64,000 nt of DNA from Undaria pinnatifida (Eukaryota; Sar; Phaeophyceae; Laminariales; Alariaceae), in assembly GCA_012845835.1 (NCBI GenBank), contig JABAKD010000013.1:9117128-9181127 (forward strand). Direction: 5' to 3'. Under the pieces are notes generated by a model. The model worked only from the letters and a program-made list of their open reading frames with translations, ran no database searches and was not told the DNA's origin. Every line of letters begins with the position of its first letter. The first letter of the stretch is position 1. The position numbers and the translations under genes were made by a program. This document shows positions 56,901-64,000 of the stretch, one piece after another.

Positions 56901-59900
56901 TGTTTTGGCAGGTGGAGGAGTTAGTTTTGTTGTGGTTTTGTATTAGTCCTTCGTATAGAATGGTCGTAGCATGTGAATAGTGTTTACTAGTATTAGTAGT
57001 TGTTGTTGTTGTTGTCGTTGTTGTAGTAGTTGTAGTTGTAGTTGTAGTTGTAGTTGTAGTAGTTGTAGTTGTAGTAGGTGTTGTGGTTGTAGTTGTAGTT
57101 GTAGTTGTAGTTATGGTTGTAGTAGTTGTAGTAGTAAGTGCTAGTGGCACGGGTAGTAGGTGGTGGAACCAGTAACGATGTATTCTTATGGCGTTTTTTC
57201 TTTTGGTTTTTGTAAAAAATCGTATCCGCTCCCTCACCTCGCCCGATCCGACCCCCCCGACCCCCCGCTGGCAGAGCGAGCGACCGATGACCTTCGAGAC
57301 GGGGGAAGACTTCCATATCTCGCACACCCTGCGCAAGTACGCCAACATCGGGTCTTACGTCATGCCGTACAAGGCAGAAGATGACGAGACAAAAGGCAGC
57401 AAGTACCGGGGGCTGTCCTTCGTCAGTGCCGCCACGACCAACAGGTGAGGTTATTTCCGTCAGTACCCATCGAACATTTTATGTACACGAGACAGATCAG
57501 ATTTTCGTGTTATGGTTTATGGTCATGTAGATCCTCGGGGGAAGATGTGTCGCTGATTTTCGCGATTTACGTGATCTAGATCCATCGAAATATTCCACAC
57601 AACGAACAGGTAAAAAAATTTCCTGTATTCATGGTGTATATCTTTTCGGGGTAGATGTGTCCCTGATTTATACGGTTTGCGCGATCTATATACATGAACC
57701 GATTTGTTTTTATTAGGGGGGAGGGCAGGATTGTCCTTGATTCATACAGTGGTGTGCACAATATTTATCCACCGATTTGCTCAAAACTTTTTTTTTTTTT
57801 CGGTCATCCCATCCACCTGGTATTGTCTTCGCACTTTTTATTTTTTTCTTTCTCCATCTCCCTCCCCAGACGTAACTCAGACCCGAGGTCACTAAGCAGG
57901 CTCATCTTCCCCCTCCCCGCGACGGCAGGCGCCTTCGTTTTCATCGCGAGCATAATTCGGAACTTTATTCCCTCGCCGACTCGCGTCGAATTGTGCTTAT
58001 CCACGCTATAACGCGCCCTCGGCAGTTGACGTCTTTAGGAAACAAAACTCTCCATACCGAGATTTGAACCCTTGACTCCAACCTTGGCAGTGTTTGAGGT
58101 TAACCACTAGACCACCGGGGTGACCAACACGCAGGACAGATCATATCCCAATAATTAATGAGCTTGATCTTTCTGGGCGGATGTGTCACATGATTTCCAC
58201 GATTTGTATTATTTGCACGATCAATATGATGCTAGCTTGGTGGGATCTGTGACACGGCTCGTTGCGCACATTTTTATTTCGGGGTAGGATCTGTGTGGTT
58301 GCCGCTATTGCGCAACACCTCACAACGACAGATCCAGGATATACGTTATGTATGATGTACCAGGTAGATCGTGTTCTGTCTGGCGGGTGAAATGCTCACA
58401 AAGCCATCTTTTTAGATACGCGAAAACTAACGAAACGCCTGCCTCTCTGGAAACCCACCGTGTGCTTCTTTTTCTCACTGAAATGTGGTATTATGCAGCG
58501 ACGTGCCCCTCCGGGACATGCTGTGGATGGGCGCGCTGAAGGCCGGTAGCCGCATGCGCTGGATGGACATGCTCACGGCGGACGAGGCTCACGTCGACCC
58601 GGCGGCTTTGCTGATCATCAGAACGGAGGCGGACGTCAGGGCCTTGCTGCCGCTGGTGAGAGAGAAAAGGGAGATATATTTATATTTTGGAAGGGGTGGC
58701 GGACTCGCGTTTGTGATCTCGCCCGCTTCATTTGGGCTCAGCATTATCTCGACAAACTATGTACGTCTCGTAGAATATCTCATGCGAATCTGGCATGAAT
58801 TTAGCGTCAGTTTTCATATCGTACCGCACATCAGATGATGTATCGTACCTCATGTCGGGTTTACCTATCGTATATCAGGTCGCGTATCGTACGTAATATC
58901 TGTATCGTTTACGAGCGTTGTACCACCCACCTGGTGTTATATGCCGTTCCTACTATTAATATATATATATATATATCACATACCAGTATCGTACTGCATA
59001 TAGTAACACATACCACATCTCATGTATCACCCATCGTACCTCATACATGATACAATGGGCATATGGCTTTCATCCCTGCGTTTTCCGAGCCCCAACCCCA
59101 TTGGCCGAGGGACCCCCCCTCGCCCCTTCTCTGCCAATCAGGGGGCGAGGGGCGAGGGGCGTGAGTTTCCTCTCGGGGATACTCCCCAGCCCCGCCGCAG
59201 CACCGGTTCAGCAAGTTCGGTGGCTCTCGTCTCATCATACTTATTAGTTGAGTGGATGCAGATTCAACTTGCTGAATTCAGCGAAACTTGATTCTCGAAC
59301 AGCACAAACCCACCGCTCGACATCAGCGTTCGGCAGCAAGGAAAGGAAGCAACACACAACACAACAACCGCACCAGCACGACATCCGCTTCCAGTCCGCC
59401 GACAAAACACCGCCCACGTACCGCACAACACACCCGCCCTCCGACGAAGCCATCCACCAACCAACCCAGCCACCATGCTACAGCAGTACAGCAGGAAACG
59501 GATGCGTTGTTTCGTGCTAGAACTTCGCCACAGCAATCCGGTTATATAGCGGAGAGAACAAAATACTGCTGTTGTACCGAAGAAAATAACAGCTCCACCT
59601 CCCACAGGCACGAAGGCACCCACGCACGCACGAAACGACCGCCACCCACCCAACCAACCGCCCGCCAACCGACCAACCCATCCCACCACCTAACACTCCA
59701 ACCAATACGTGTTACAGCAGTACAGCAGTACGTACCAGCAGTAGGTAACCAGCTGGTACGTACACAAGCACAAAGACGTTTGGTCCATACTCGGTTTTTT
59801 TTCTTGAAAACGCGATCATGGGTACGTTGCACCTCCAATGGATTACAACAACGTGTTGTCACCCATCCACCAACCGACAACCCACCCCCGAACCGGTACG

Positions 59901-62900
59901 GGTACCTCCTGCTGCGTACTGAAGATACACGTACCTGCGATTGTAACGCCCACGACCAAAACAAAGCACCCTCGGTGAGGTTTTACTACGGCGTGGTGGT
60001 TCCTTTCGGTTAATTCTTCGCCCAGACCATTATCTGTGGTGTCGCAAAAGGTGAAGAGGCATCTACTATAGTCCACAGCTAGTGCTACCATCTTCAAGCC
60101 GTTATAATTTTCACCAGTCCAGTTGAAAAGGATGCTGCTTGATCGTCGAACGGATCTATAGTTACAATAGCACACCCCAACACGAAGCCCGCGCCTCCGT
60201 TGACCGGCAGACGGCCCAAACAGCAGCAGCGCAGACAGGCACTATAGCGCAACGTCACGCTTTTGACACCTACCAGGTACCTTTAGTGCTCCAACGAGTC
60301 TGGGACGAAACCGGCGATTTTTTTATACAGTACCACCATGAATGCAGCGGCTTCCGTGGATACCGTCTACGACCTTCGCTTGGCGCAGCCCAATAAGAAA
60401 AAGGGGGGGGAATAAGGCGCGCGAAGCGCGTCGATTTTTGCGCTTGTATCATATAACGTTTTGTATGCATATGTACCATTTTGCTTTTTTTGCCTAGTCC
60501 GTCCCTTTCTCTCCGCCGGCGCAGAGTTTTTTGGTGTGCTTTCCGATCAGACTACCCGTCGGTATATTATCAGCCGTGTGCCGGGCTCATGGGACGTCCG
60601 TGGCGCGAGCTATGGCCGCGGAAAGCCGCCGAGACTGGCTCTATTTTGCGGGGTATGAGACACTTCTGTCCCCGGGCAACCACACACTAGACGTATTTAA
60701 GCCTCGAGGTTAGGTCTTAAGTACTTCCAACTGGAAGAGCTAGGCCATTCGATATTTCGACCTTAAACGCATAAAAAAAACACCATATATATGTCTAAAA
60801 CTCGAAATAGTGGTCTCTTTCAGTACGCATAAAAAGAAAAGCCGATGAAAGATCAAACTACTTGAAAATAGACTATGATATTTCTGCACTACTCCAGACG
60901 CGGATGGCAAGACGAGGATTTATGTCATGAGTCAGCACATGAGTGGGTGGAAACTTCGAGAAAGACCCTCCCCTGCCCATGCTGTGCGAGCTTGAACAAA
61001 CGGCCAAAACAAATAACTGGTGCCTGGCAAAAACATTGAGTGCTTCGTACTCCATACTCGCTTCATATGTAGGATACCTCGCAGGCGTCTGCCGCCTTCG
61101 GTGTGCCTCAGTGTGGCAGTCAGTACAGCAGCACAGCAGGACTGGCCCTCAACCCGGTTCAATTTCCACCCTCGAAATGTAGGCATCCGCGGGAAAGAAG
61201 CAACAGGGTTGTAAACTGCAGCAGCAGCTCCGGCCATGCGCTACGTCGGGCACAAAAACCAAACAAAAAAAATGTGTCATCGAAAAATTACAGCCTCTCA
61301 GGACGAGAGAGCAGGAGCACGAGCGTGCGACGAACTATGTCAGAGTCCCAGTTCTCTGACCGCAGAGAACGCCAGGGTAGGAGGAGTCTCGCGGGCGTTT
61401 TCCACCGGCTAGTTGTGCTGTAGTTGGGTTGGCTGTTGGGGTGCTGGTTGTCTGTGTGTTGTGCTGTGTTGTTTTGTTTTGTGGTGTGTTGTGTTGTGTG
61501 TGCGCTCGATCCTCGTGAATGAACAAGGACTCCTTTTCAAGTAATAGTACGTAGAGGCATGCCGCTCCACGAGAGTGGGTCGCCTCTGACCACCGCCAAC
61601 GTTTCTGATGGTGTTGTACACGCAGGTTGATTAACCCGGGTTGGGGATACACCAAGCGGCTTGCTAGGTTGAGCGTTGCAATTACTGCGTGGGTGTTGTG
61701 CTGTGCTGCTGCTGCAGAGTGTCTGATGTTTCCTCGAGCTTTTGTCGTCTGAAATGCTGTTGTTTGCTGGAAAATACTCGGAAAATTGCTTCAAATATGC
61801 ACTTGGGCCAAAATGTGCCCAAGTGCATATTTTGGGAAAATCCACATCTCACCGTGGTCTGCCGTGGTCGTTAGGTCGATAAAATAGACATATTTTGTAG
61901 ACATTTAAAACACGATAGGGCTTAATTTGGTTTGGAGCCAAAAATATAGGCATATCGTCAGGCTTAAATACGTCTACTACACACACGGTGGAACTTTAGT
62001 CCTCGCACGTACATCGGGGTGGCATCAAAATGTATTTGCGAGAGAATTTTCCCGCACTGCTAGACGCGGGCGCGGTGTATATGTACCTGCTGCAACGACG
62101 TGAACTATGTCATTACTGTGAGTTCTCCCTCACAATTGACACGGTGGTTACCATACAGCAGTAGCGAAACCTGTATAAAGAGATATAAAGTAGCAACACA
62201 ACTCAAGCAAAAGTAACGATGTGCACACAACAGACCATATCGGCAACAAACATCGGTATAAACTGCGCGCGGGGAAAAATACTGGGTACAGAAAACACAC
62301 AACAAATTGACACCAATGATTCCTCTAACAGCAGCGACAGCAGTACAAACCCATCAGACAGCGAAAATGATCAAGACAACAACAGCGGCAACAATAACAA
62401 TTCTGGTCAATGGTCCATTATTCCCGAGATTGGTGATGGGGCATGTTTATTAAGATGTATCTCGCGTCGTGTGCACAACAACCCAGCTTTACATCACATC
62501 GTCCGTGCACATATTATTGCCCACTTCACAACCAATTTGTACACCGTTATCCCAGGATCAGGTTTCAACACTTTCCACGACAGCATCTTAGCTGGAGCAA
62601 ATCAAGAACTTGTGGAAGTCGCTGGATCTCAACCTACTACATATTCGAGTGTTGAAGAGTGTCTCCACTTCATGTCACAGCCTTACGCATATGCTACAAA
62701 CGTAGAATTAATTGCTGCCACGCAGTTATACGGAGTGGACTTTCGAATAACTTATCACACCGAGCCTCAGCAATATCCCAACCCTCCTCCTCTAAATGTC
62801 TGTGATATCTTATATCATCCACATTCTTTCCACTACGCATCCCTCCGATATACACCTTCTGCATAAATACTTCATCATCAGTTGTAGTCATTCGACTTGC

Positions 62901-63280
62901 GTCGCCCCCGGGAGGCACGTGTCCACCTCCCGAAGGGGAACCTTGTACTTCATACCAGGTATCACACATCGTTGTCATATCACTTATTGTACCTTCGATC
63001 ACGTATGCCACCTTACATCATCGCACCGCATCTTGTATTACACCTACCGTACCTTGGATCATGGCATTACGTACCGTACCTGAAATCATCGTAGCACATA
63101 TGGTATCATACCTGATGTCATATCACATTTCGTATCTGAAATTTGTCGTATTACATATCGTCCCTGCTCCCTCTCCCAGGTGACTTCGTTTAAGGAGTCG
63201 TTGATGTGGGTGGACGGGGCGGCGGACGAGACTCTCGGAGGCCCTCGCTGGAAGCTGTTCATGTTCTCTCCTTCCATCGG
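44844..63280 (+). CDS. GT2-like (GT-A fold) glycosyltransferase with type II membrane anchor, multi-exon, incomplete at both ends
   Basis: Exons with agreeing phases are 44844-44977, 51416-51589, 52463-52555, 53709-53900, 54824-55009, 55549-55734, 56557-56676, 57275-57444, 58499-58655 and 63180-63280, about 504 codons. The order is a basic tail (KRPR), one hydrophobic anchor, an acidic low-complexity stem, then a GT-A nucleotide-sugar fold starting KVTVILNLFKRE. DDD sits in exon 55549 (FVWLVDDDMIPG) and GED in exon 57275 (ETGEDFHIS). The reaction is probably metal-dependent sugar transfer in the Golgi lumen; donor and acceptor cannot be told. The first coding exon lies upstream and was not found; the exon after 63280 is unresolved. 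Linking the anchor exon across 6.4 kb is inferred. Confidence 0.82.
45567..45620 (+). repeat. Family F fragment
   Basis: CACAGCTTGCAAATATGAG and CTCGCAGCTGAAGTG keep the order and spacing of 13284-13337. Confidence 0.5.
46450..47190 (+). repeat. Tandem duplication of about 360 bp
   Basis: GCGCGATCAAAGTATCACC/GCGCGATCGAAGTATCAC, ATCCTATCCTCAACTTGAA and CTGAGAGAGACGGGTCC/TTGAGAGAAACACGGACC occur in the same order in both halves. Confidence 0.6.
47360..47645 (-). mobile_element. tRNA-derived SINE, family E
   Basis: The minus strand reads GGTCAGTTTCGTGAGTTCG, GAGAGCGTGAGTTAGC, GACGACACCTGTGACC and GTCCAGAAGCTAG, then a (CAAA)n tail. It matches 16313-16640 along its length but lacks part of the tRNA-like head. 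Confidence 0.65.
47642..47711 (+). repeat. Perfect 35-bp tandem duplication
   Basis: ATGCCAGGTATGTTGCCAAG plus TAGCAAGCAAGCTGT is present twice without a difference, right beside the SINE at 47360-47645. Confidence 0.9.
47745..47975 (+). repeat. Dispersed repeat with CCCTAA-like tract, paired with 53322-53495
   Basis: ACCCTAGCCCTAAGCCAATT, GCAACCCACCAAGGTAGGG, TTCGTTTCGTACATGG, CCTCAACCATCTCC and GTGGTAAGCTCTAC are shared in order with the second copy. Confidence 0.6.
47986..48266. mobile_element. Foldback element with inverted ends of about 48 bp
   Basis: CCGAAGCAAAGGGG plus CGCACGCACAACGAAAATG at 47999-48033 is inverted at 48218-48253, with weaker pairing further out. The interior is also directly repeated at 48282-48478. 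Confidence 0.65.
48282..48478 (+). repeat. Direct duplicate of the 48030-48230 segment
   Basis: GTTGAGATGAAAGAGATC, ATAGACGCGTCGCTCGGC, GTTGTCCAACAAGGGGG and TTATATACCAGGTATA recur in order. This copy has an extra 19-base GAGATCTCGCTCGTAAA repeat. A minus-strand fragment is at 44330-44410, where GGGGAAAGATCT is tripled. Confidence 0.7.
48484..48606 (+). repeat. Repeat paired with 42500-42618 (family K)
   Basis: AAACTGATATTTCCACCC, TTCGTGCCGA, GAGAGACGAACTTTTGTGG and ACAAGATAGAG. Confidence 0.6.
48985..49120 (+). repeat. Local duplication of about 80 bp
   Basis: AAAGGAGTTAGTACTGCGAA followed by CGC(C/T)TCCA(A/G)CACTT and TGTAAAC occurs twice. Confidence 0.7.
49872..50078 (+). repeat. Polypurine tract of about 200 bp
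   Basis: Almost all A and G (AGAAAAGGAAAGAAG...), with scattered C. It could form triplex DNA; it gives long Lys/Arg open frames by chance. Confidence 0.85.
50380..50700 (-). pseudogene. Non-LTR retrotransposon (LINE) ORF2 C-terminal fragment
   Basis: The minus strand reads RKRRILFAGFVARMGEERLP and then QRVMFGEF, GGQEKDWMDHLKEDM. This matches the post-RT tail common to many LINE polymerases (R-x-x-GH-x-x-RM ... GGQ-x-x-x-W-x-D-x-x-x-D). A stop at about 50473 and a frameshift into FMRNWHETERRKAAERR show it is dead. The rest of the element is not visible. Confidence 0.6.
51118..51390 (+). repeat. Tandem duplication of about 130 bp covering a polypyrimidine tract
   Basis: ATACCAGGTA, GGTAGCTAATGCTGGGCAT, GAGTCACCCC and a T-rich run occur twice, the second copy supplying the tract before the exon at 51416. 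Confidence 0.65.
51416..51589 (+). CDS. Glycosyltransferase exon: acidic stem
   Basis: The acceptor is tcttttgtcgatcag|GCCACC and the donor GGGCAG|GTGTGT; 58 codons, phase 0. It encodes ATRIDLSGVPKTG, a Gly/Glu/Asp-rich stretch and EEQKKEHHEGQ. The composition suits a flexible stem between anchor and catalytic domain. Confidence 0.75.
51596..51740 (+). repeat. (GGT/GTTGTGG)n G/T-rich tract
   Basis: Starts seven bases after the exon ending at 51589; GTGGTGGTGG and TTGTGGGTGGTGG units follow. Confidence 0.8.
52080..52225 (+). repeat. Family A copy in a glycosyltransferase intron
   Basis: GGGGCGGGGGCGTACTTA, TTGTTGCTTGCCTTAC, GACCACGCATCCCTTTCAAG and GAGACACCTCCCAACG. The G-run here is broken into GGGGGC steps. 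Confidence 0.6.
52463..52555 (+). CDS. Glycosyltransferase exon: stem
   Basis: The acceptor is ctctctttctcag|GACGGG and the donor CACAAG|GTGTGG; 31 codons in phase 0 (DGEPVSKNADEFMNKGDAM then LADKKASSEQHK). It is charged and probably helical. Confidence 0.78.
53322..53495 (+). repeat. Second copy of the 47745-47975 repeat
   Basis: AGCCCTAAGCCAATCGAGC, CAATGTAGGGTTTAACC, TTCGTCTCGTACATAC, CCTCAACCTTTTC and GTGGTAAGCTCTACTG. It sits just upstream of the exon at 53709. Confidence 0.6.
53709..53900 (+). CDS. Glycosyltransferase exon: end of stem and first strand of the GT-A fold
   Basis: The acceptor is acttttttttcag|GAGGGG. The exon starts EGLLRQKNQLDAYVAWHR and ends PKVTVILNLFKRE, the usual opening strand of a GT-A domain. 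The donor is AGAGAG|GTCAGA, or six bases later AGA|GTATGG. The first is preferred because it gives FKREVLTQQLDSL across the junction. Both keep phase 0. Confidence 0.82.
54484..54595. mobile_element. GGGTC foldback element (family C), shortest and most perfect
   Basis: CAGGGTTTTTCACGGGTC and GACCCGTGGAAAAACCCTG are inverted copies differing by one base. The interior is itself nearly palindromic (CGGGTCGGGTC against GACCCGACCCG). Confidence 0.7.
54824..55009 (+). CDS. Glycosyltransferase exon: GT-A core
   Basis: The acceptor is ctctatgcttcag|GTGTTG and the donor TTCCAG|GTTTGT; 62 codons, phase 0. It encodes LTQQLDSLFEQT, ISEVWVCVFSAP and VRLVVSDFNFKFYGRFQ, alternating helix and strand as expected of the nucleotide-binding half. 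Confidence 0.88.
55549..55734 (+). CDS. Glycosyltransferase exon: DDD metal-binding motif
   Basis: The acceptor is aaacacactcag|ATGGCC and the donor CGAAAG|GTGAGG; 62 codons, phase 0. It reads MALTAPTDFVWLVDDDMIPG; the Asp triplet is the DxD-type site for a divalent metal and nucleotide sugar. It continues with a helix and LLGSSLLGSIGRVLP. Confidence 0.92.
55780..55950 (+). repeat. G-rich, GGT/GGAGGT tract in intron
   Basis: GGAGGTGGAGGTGGAGG and GGTGGTGGTGG follow exon 55549-55734, then a G-run at 55932-55945. G-quadruplex formation in the transcript is possible. Confidence 0.7.
56557..56676 (+). CDS. Glycosyltransferase exon: acceptor-side segment
   Basis: The acceptor is ctgtaaatttcag|TGGGGG and the donor ATGTGG|GTGAGT; 40 codons in phase 0. 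It is rich in aromatics (MYMPDYYWDQN, QWFLRPEWLQYMW), consistent with a substrate-binding surface. Confidence 0.88.
57000..57145 (+). repeat. (GTT/GTA)n microsatellite
   Basis: TTGTAGTTGTAGTTGTAG-type repeats about 145 bp long in the intron before exon 57275. Confidence 0.85.
57275..57444 (+). CDS. Glycosyltransferase exon: GED motif
   Basis: The acceptor is cccccgctggcag|AGCGAG and the donor AACAG|GTGAGG, leaving phase 2. It encodes PMTFETGEDFHISHTLRKY. A Glu-Asp pair after the DxD is where GT-A inverting enzymes place the catalytic base. It continues IGSYVMPYKAEDDETKG and ends SAATTN. Confidence 0.9.
57868..58128 (-). mobile_element. tRNA-derived SINE, family D, most complete copy
   Basis: The minus strand starts GGTCACCCCGGTGGTCTAG, carries box A (TGGTCTAGTGG) and box B (GGTTCAAATCT), then a body with GCACAATTCGACGCGAGTC and GCCTGCTTAGTGACCTCGG and ends near GTCTGAGTTACG. 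It sits in the intron between glycosyltransferase exons 57275 and 58499. Confidence 0.65.
58499..58655 (+). CDS. Glycosyltransferase exon: C-terminal segment
   Basis: The acceptor is ggtattatgcag|CGACG, completing the phase-2 codon, and the donor is CCGCTG|GTGAGA in phase 0. It encodes VPLRDMLWMGALKAGS and RTEADVRALLPL. The next intron is 4.5 kb and hosts the OTU gene. Confidence 0.88.
58770..59050 (+). repeat. Degenerate TATCGTACC(T)CAT repeats, intron left side
   Basis: ATCGTACCGCACATC, TATCGTACCTCATGTC, TATCGTATATCAGGTC and a TATATATATA run. Similar units reappear at 62945-63170. Confidence 0.55.
59080..60405 (+). repeat. Family L fragment in the glycosyltransferase intron
   Basis: Shares blocks in order with copies 1 and 2: TTCAGCAAGTTC, AGCACGACATCCGCTTCCAGT, GACCGGCAGAC, CAACGAGTCTGGGACGAAAC, TGGATACCGTCTACGACC and TTCGCTTGGCGCAGC. 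It is more diverged than the tandem pair. Confidence 0.5.
60525..60692 (+). CDS. Possible additional glycosyltransferase exon (unconfirmed)
   Basis: A strong pyrimidine tract and cggcgcag acceptor precede 56 open codons in phase 0, ending before GTATTT. The sense frame has RAMAAESRRDWLYFAGY then LLSPGNHTLD, and would join exons 58499 and 63180 in phase. Against it: the donor is weak, a second frame is also open (YPSVYYQPCAGLMGRPW), and the two flanking exons already join without it. Confidence 0.35.
61793..61832. repeat. Perfect 16-bp-arm hairpin
   Basis: AAATATGCACTTGGGC and GCCCAAGTGCATATTT around an 8-base loop, 387 bases before the OTU promoter motifs. It could be a terminator-like or processing structure, or a tiny foldback. 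Confidence 0.8.
62174..62190 (+). promoter_or_regulatory. TATA-like elements of the OTU gene
   Basis: Two TATAAAG motifs ten bases apart (62174-62180 and 62184-62190) lie 35-45 bases before the OTU start codon. Their position suggests an independent promoter, but the motif is short and the region A/T-rich. Confidence 0.35.
62219..62866 (+). CDS. OTU-domain cysteine protease (deubiquitinase-like), intronless, nested in an intron
   Basis: One exon of 215 codons from ATG 62219 to TAA. Residues 1-63 are Ser/Asn/Asp-rich and probably disordered. The OTU domain starts near residue 65: GDGACLLRC gives catalytic Asp73 and Cys76, YATNVELIAA near 157-166 matches the usual (W/Y)xxxxE core, and FHYASL gives catalytic His205. 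The Asn normally seen in DGNC is Ala75. OTU enzymes cut ubiquitin from proteins. Codons are A/T-rich at third positions, unlike the host gene, and TATAAAG lies about 30-45 bases upstream. It sits in sense orientation inside the glycosyltransferase intron. OTU domains also occur in transposons and viruses, so a mobile origin is possible. Confidence 0.85.
   Translation: MCTQQTISATNIGINCARGKILGTENTQQIDTNDSSNSSDSSTNPSDSENDQDNNSGNNNNSGQWSIIPEIGDGACLLRCISRRVHNNPALHHIVRAHIIAHFTTNLYTVIPGSGFNTFHDSILAGANQELVEVAGSQPTTYSSVEECLHFMSQPYAYATNVELIAATQLYGVDFRITYHTEPQQYPNPPPLNVCDILYHPHSFHYASLRYTPSA
62945..63170 (+). repeat. Degenerate TATCGTACC(T)CAT repeats, intron right side
   Basis: CATACCAGGTATCACACATC, CATATCACTTATTGTACC and ATTACATATCGTCCC run up to the exon at 63180. 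Confidence 0.5.
63180..63280 (+). CDS. Glycosyltransferase exon after the 4.5-kb intron
   Basis: The acceptor is ctccctctcccag|GTGACT in phase 0 and the donor CATCGG|GTAAGC in phase 2. It encodes VTSFKESLMWVDGAAD and PRWKLFMFSPSIG. The next strong acceptor (63872) would put TAA four codons in, so the following exon is unclear. Confidence 0.78.
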
Positions 63281-63479
63281 GTAAGCTCTTGCCTCTCGTT
63301 TTGAACCCAGACGCCATTGATGAGTATGTTGGCTTTTGACCATTTTCCAATTTGAGAATAATCGTCCTAATTCCAAGTGATTTGTTCTTATATCGGGAGT
63401 GCAGTGCTGAAGGGTTAAGCCGATTGGCTATTGCGCCGTTTGGCTACTTATTAGACTAGGCCTTGTAGCGGCTTAGGGC

Positions 63480-63835
63480 TGTTGGCTGTCAGGCCTCTCG
63501 CCTGTTGGGTCTCGGGGCTATTGAGACCTGTTGGCTTTTAGGCCTCTTGGCTTTCAGGCCTCTTGGCTTGCAGGCCTCTCGGCTTTCAGGCCTGTTAGCT
63601 TTCAGGCCTCTTGATTGCAACAAGTCCATTGGCTTGGCTCATGATAGTGCCTTTTGGCTGTGCCCCTTCCTTAACTGCGCCTCATCGTTAGGCCTCTTTG
63701 ATTAAGCCTCCTGGCTCGGCCTCCTGGCGATAGGTATCCTGGCAAGGCGTCCTGGCCAAACGTCCTGGCCAAGCCAGGCCTCTTGGTTGGGCCTCCTGGC
63801 TAGGCCTCTTGGTTGGGCCTCCTGGCTAGGCCTCC
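63480..63835 (+). repeat. GGCCTCTTGGCT(TTCA) tandem array
   Basis: Over 20 units of 12-16 bp (CAGGCCTCTTGGCTT, then GGCCTCCTGGCTA) fill the intron after exon 63180-63280. Confidence 0.75.
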
Positions 63836-63872
63836 TGCCCCTTTTCTCTTTTCTACCAATCTTGTATCGTAG

Positions 63873-64000
63873 GCAAATTTGTTAACATTGAACCCACTCA
63901 CACCCACCGGCGTGATGTACACGCGCGTGTCGGGCAGGTGCACTCGGATTGCGGAGCTGCTGAACTTCAGCGTGAAGCGATTTTGCTCGCCGAAGTACAT
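63873..64000. other. Coding-like segment at the right edge, strand unresolved
   Basis: On the plus strand a strong acceptor (tcttgtatcgtag) precedes open frames, but none matches the phase 2 left by the exon ending at 63280. On the minus strand the same bases read FGEQNRFTLKFSSSAI then HLPDTRVYITPVG, followed by a GTGAGT donor. Both strands share the same third positions, so base composition cannot decide. It may be the next glycosyltransferase exon or part of an antisense gene. Confidence 0.4.

Noticed and set aside
56536-57348. 270-codon minus-strand ORF rich in Thr
   Set aside because: It is the antisense of two real exons joined by a GTT/GTA microsatellite.
59288-60013. 241-codon plus-strand ORF
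   Set aside because: Low-complexity ACC/CAA sequence inside a family L fragment; no motif, and no ATG-based homologue in the other L copies.

Overview
This is a window of eukaryotic nuclear DNA: split genes with GT-AG introns, polypyrimidine tracts before AG acceptors, G/C-rich third codon positions in exons, introns up to about 12 kb, and very dense repeats. A heterokont alga, most likely a brown alga, is the best fit. That placement is an inference from overall architecture, not from a diagnostic marker.

Left half, minus strand (30649 to beyond position 1). One very stretched gene begins at ATG 30649 with an MGNDAS N-terminus (a possible N-myristoylation signal) and runs off the left edge. 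Eight short exons can be linked by reading phase (30649-30521, 26752-26657, 23964-23896, 22282-22211, 21251-21160, 9281-9161, 5984-5844, about 101-1). They encode a protein with a paired EF-hand. About 97% of the locus is intron filled with repeats, including an intron of about 11.9 kb.

Middle (30650-44843). No confident gene. It holds decayed repeats, TTAGGG-like tracts, a foldback element and an AT-rich patch carrying an organelle-type tRNA-Trp remnant.

Right half, plus strand (44844-63280 and beyond). A type II membrane anchor exon is followed by at least nine more exons of a GT-A fold, GT2-like glycosyltransferase, with a DDD metal-binding motif and a later GED motif. This suggests a Golgi enzyme. 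Its 4.5-kb intron (58656-63179) contains a complete intronless OTU-type cysteine protease gene (62219-62866) of different base composition, plus one further possible exon. The last 120 bases are coding-like but ambiguous in strand.

Mobile DNA. The clearest elements are: a minus-strand TRIM (miniature LTR element) with TG...CA ends, a CGTT target duplication, a primer-binding-site-like and a polypurine-like stretch; a probable 456-bp solo LTR; two tRNA-derived SINE families, one of whose tails has been amplified into a satellite of about 54 bp; GGGTC-rich foldback elements with CAGGG ends; and two families whose copies follow long poly-G tracts. A segmental duplication (about 10308-13920 versus 13920-19050) supplies empty and occupied sites that support several of these insertions. 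All boundaries were read by eye, with no alignment or database search.
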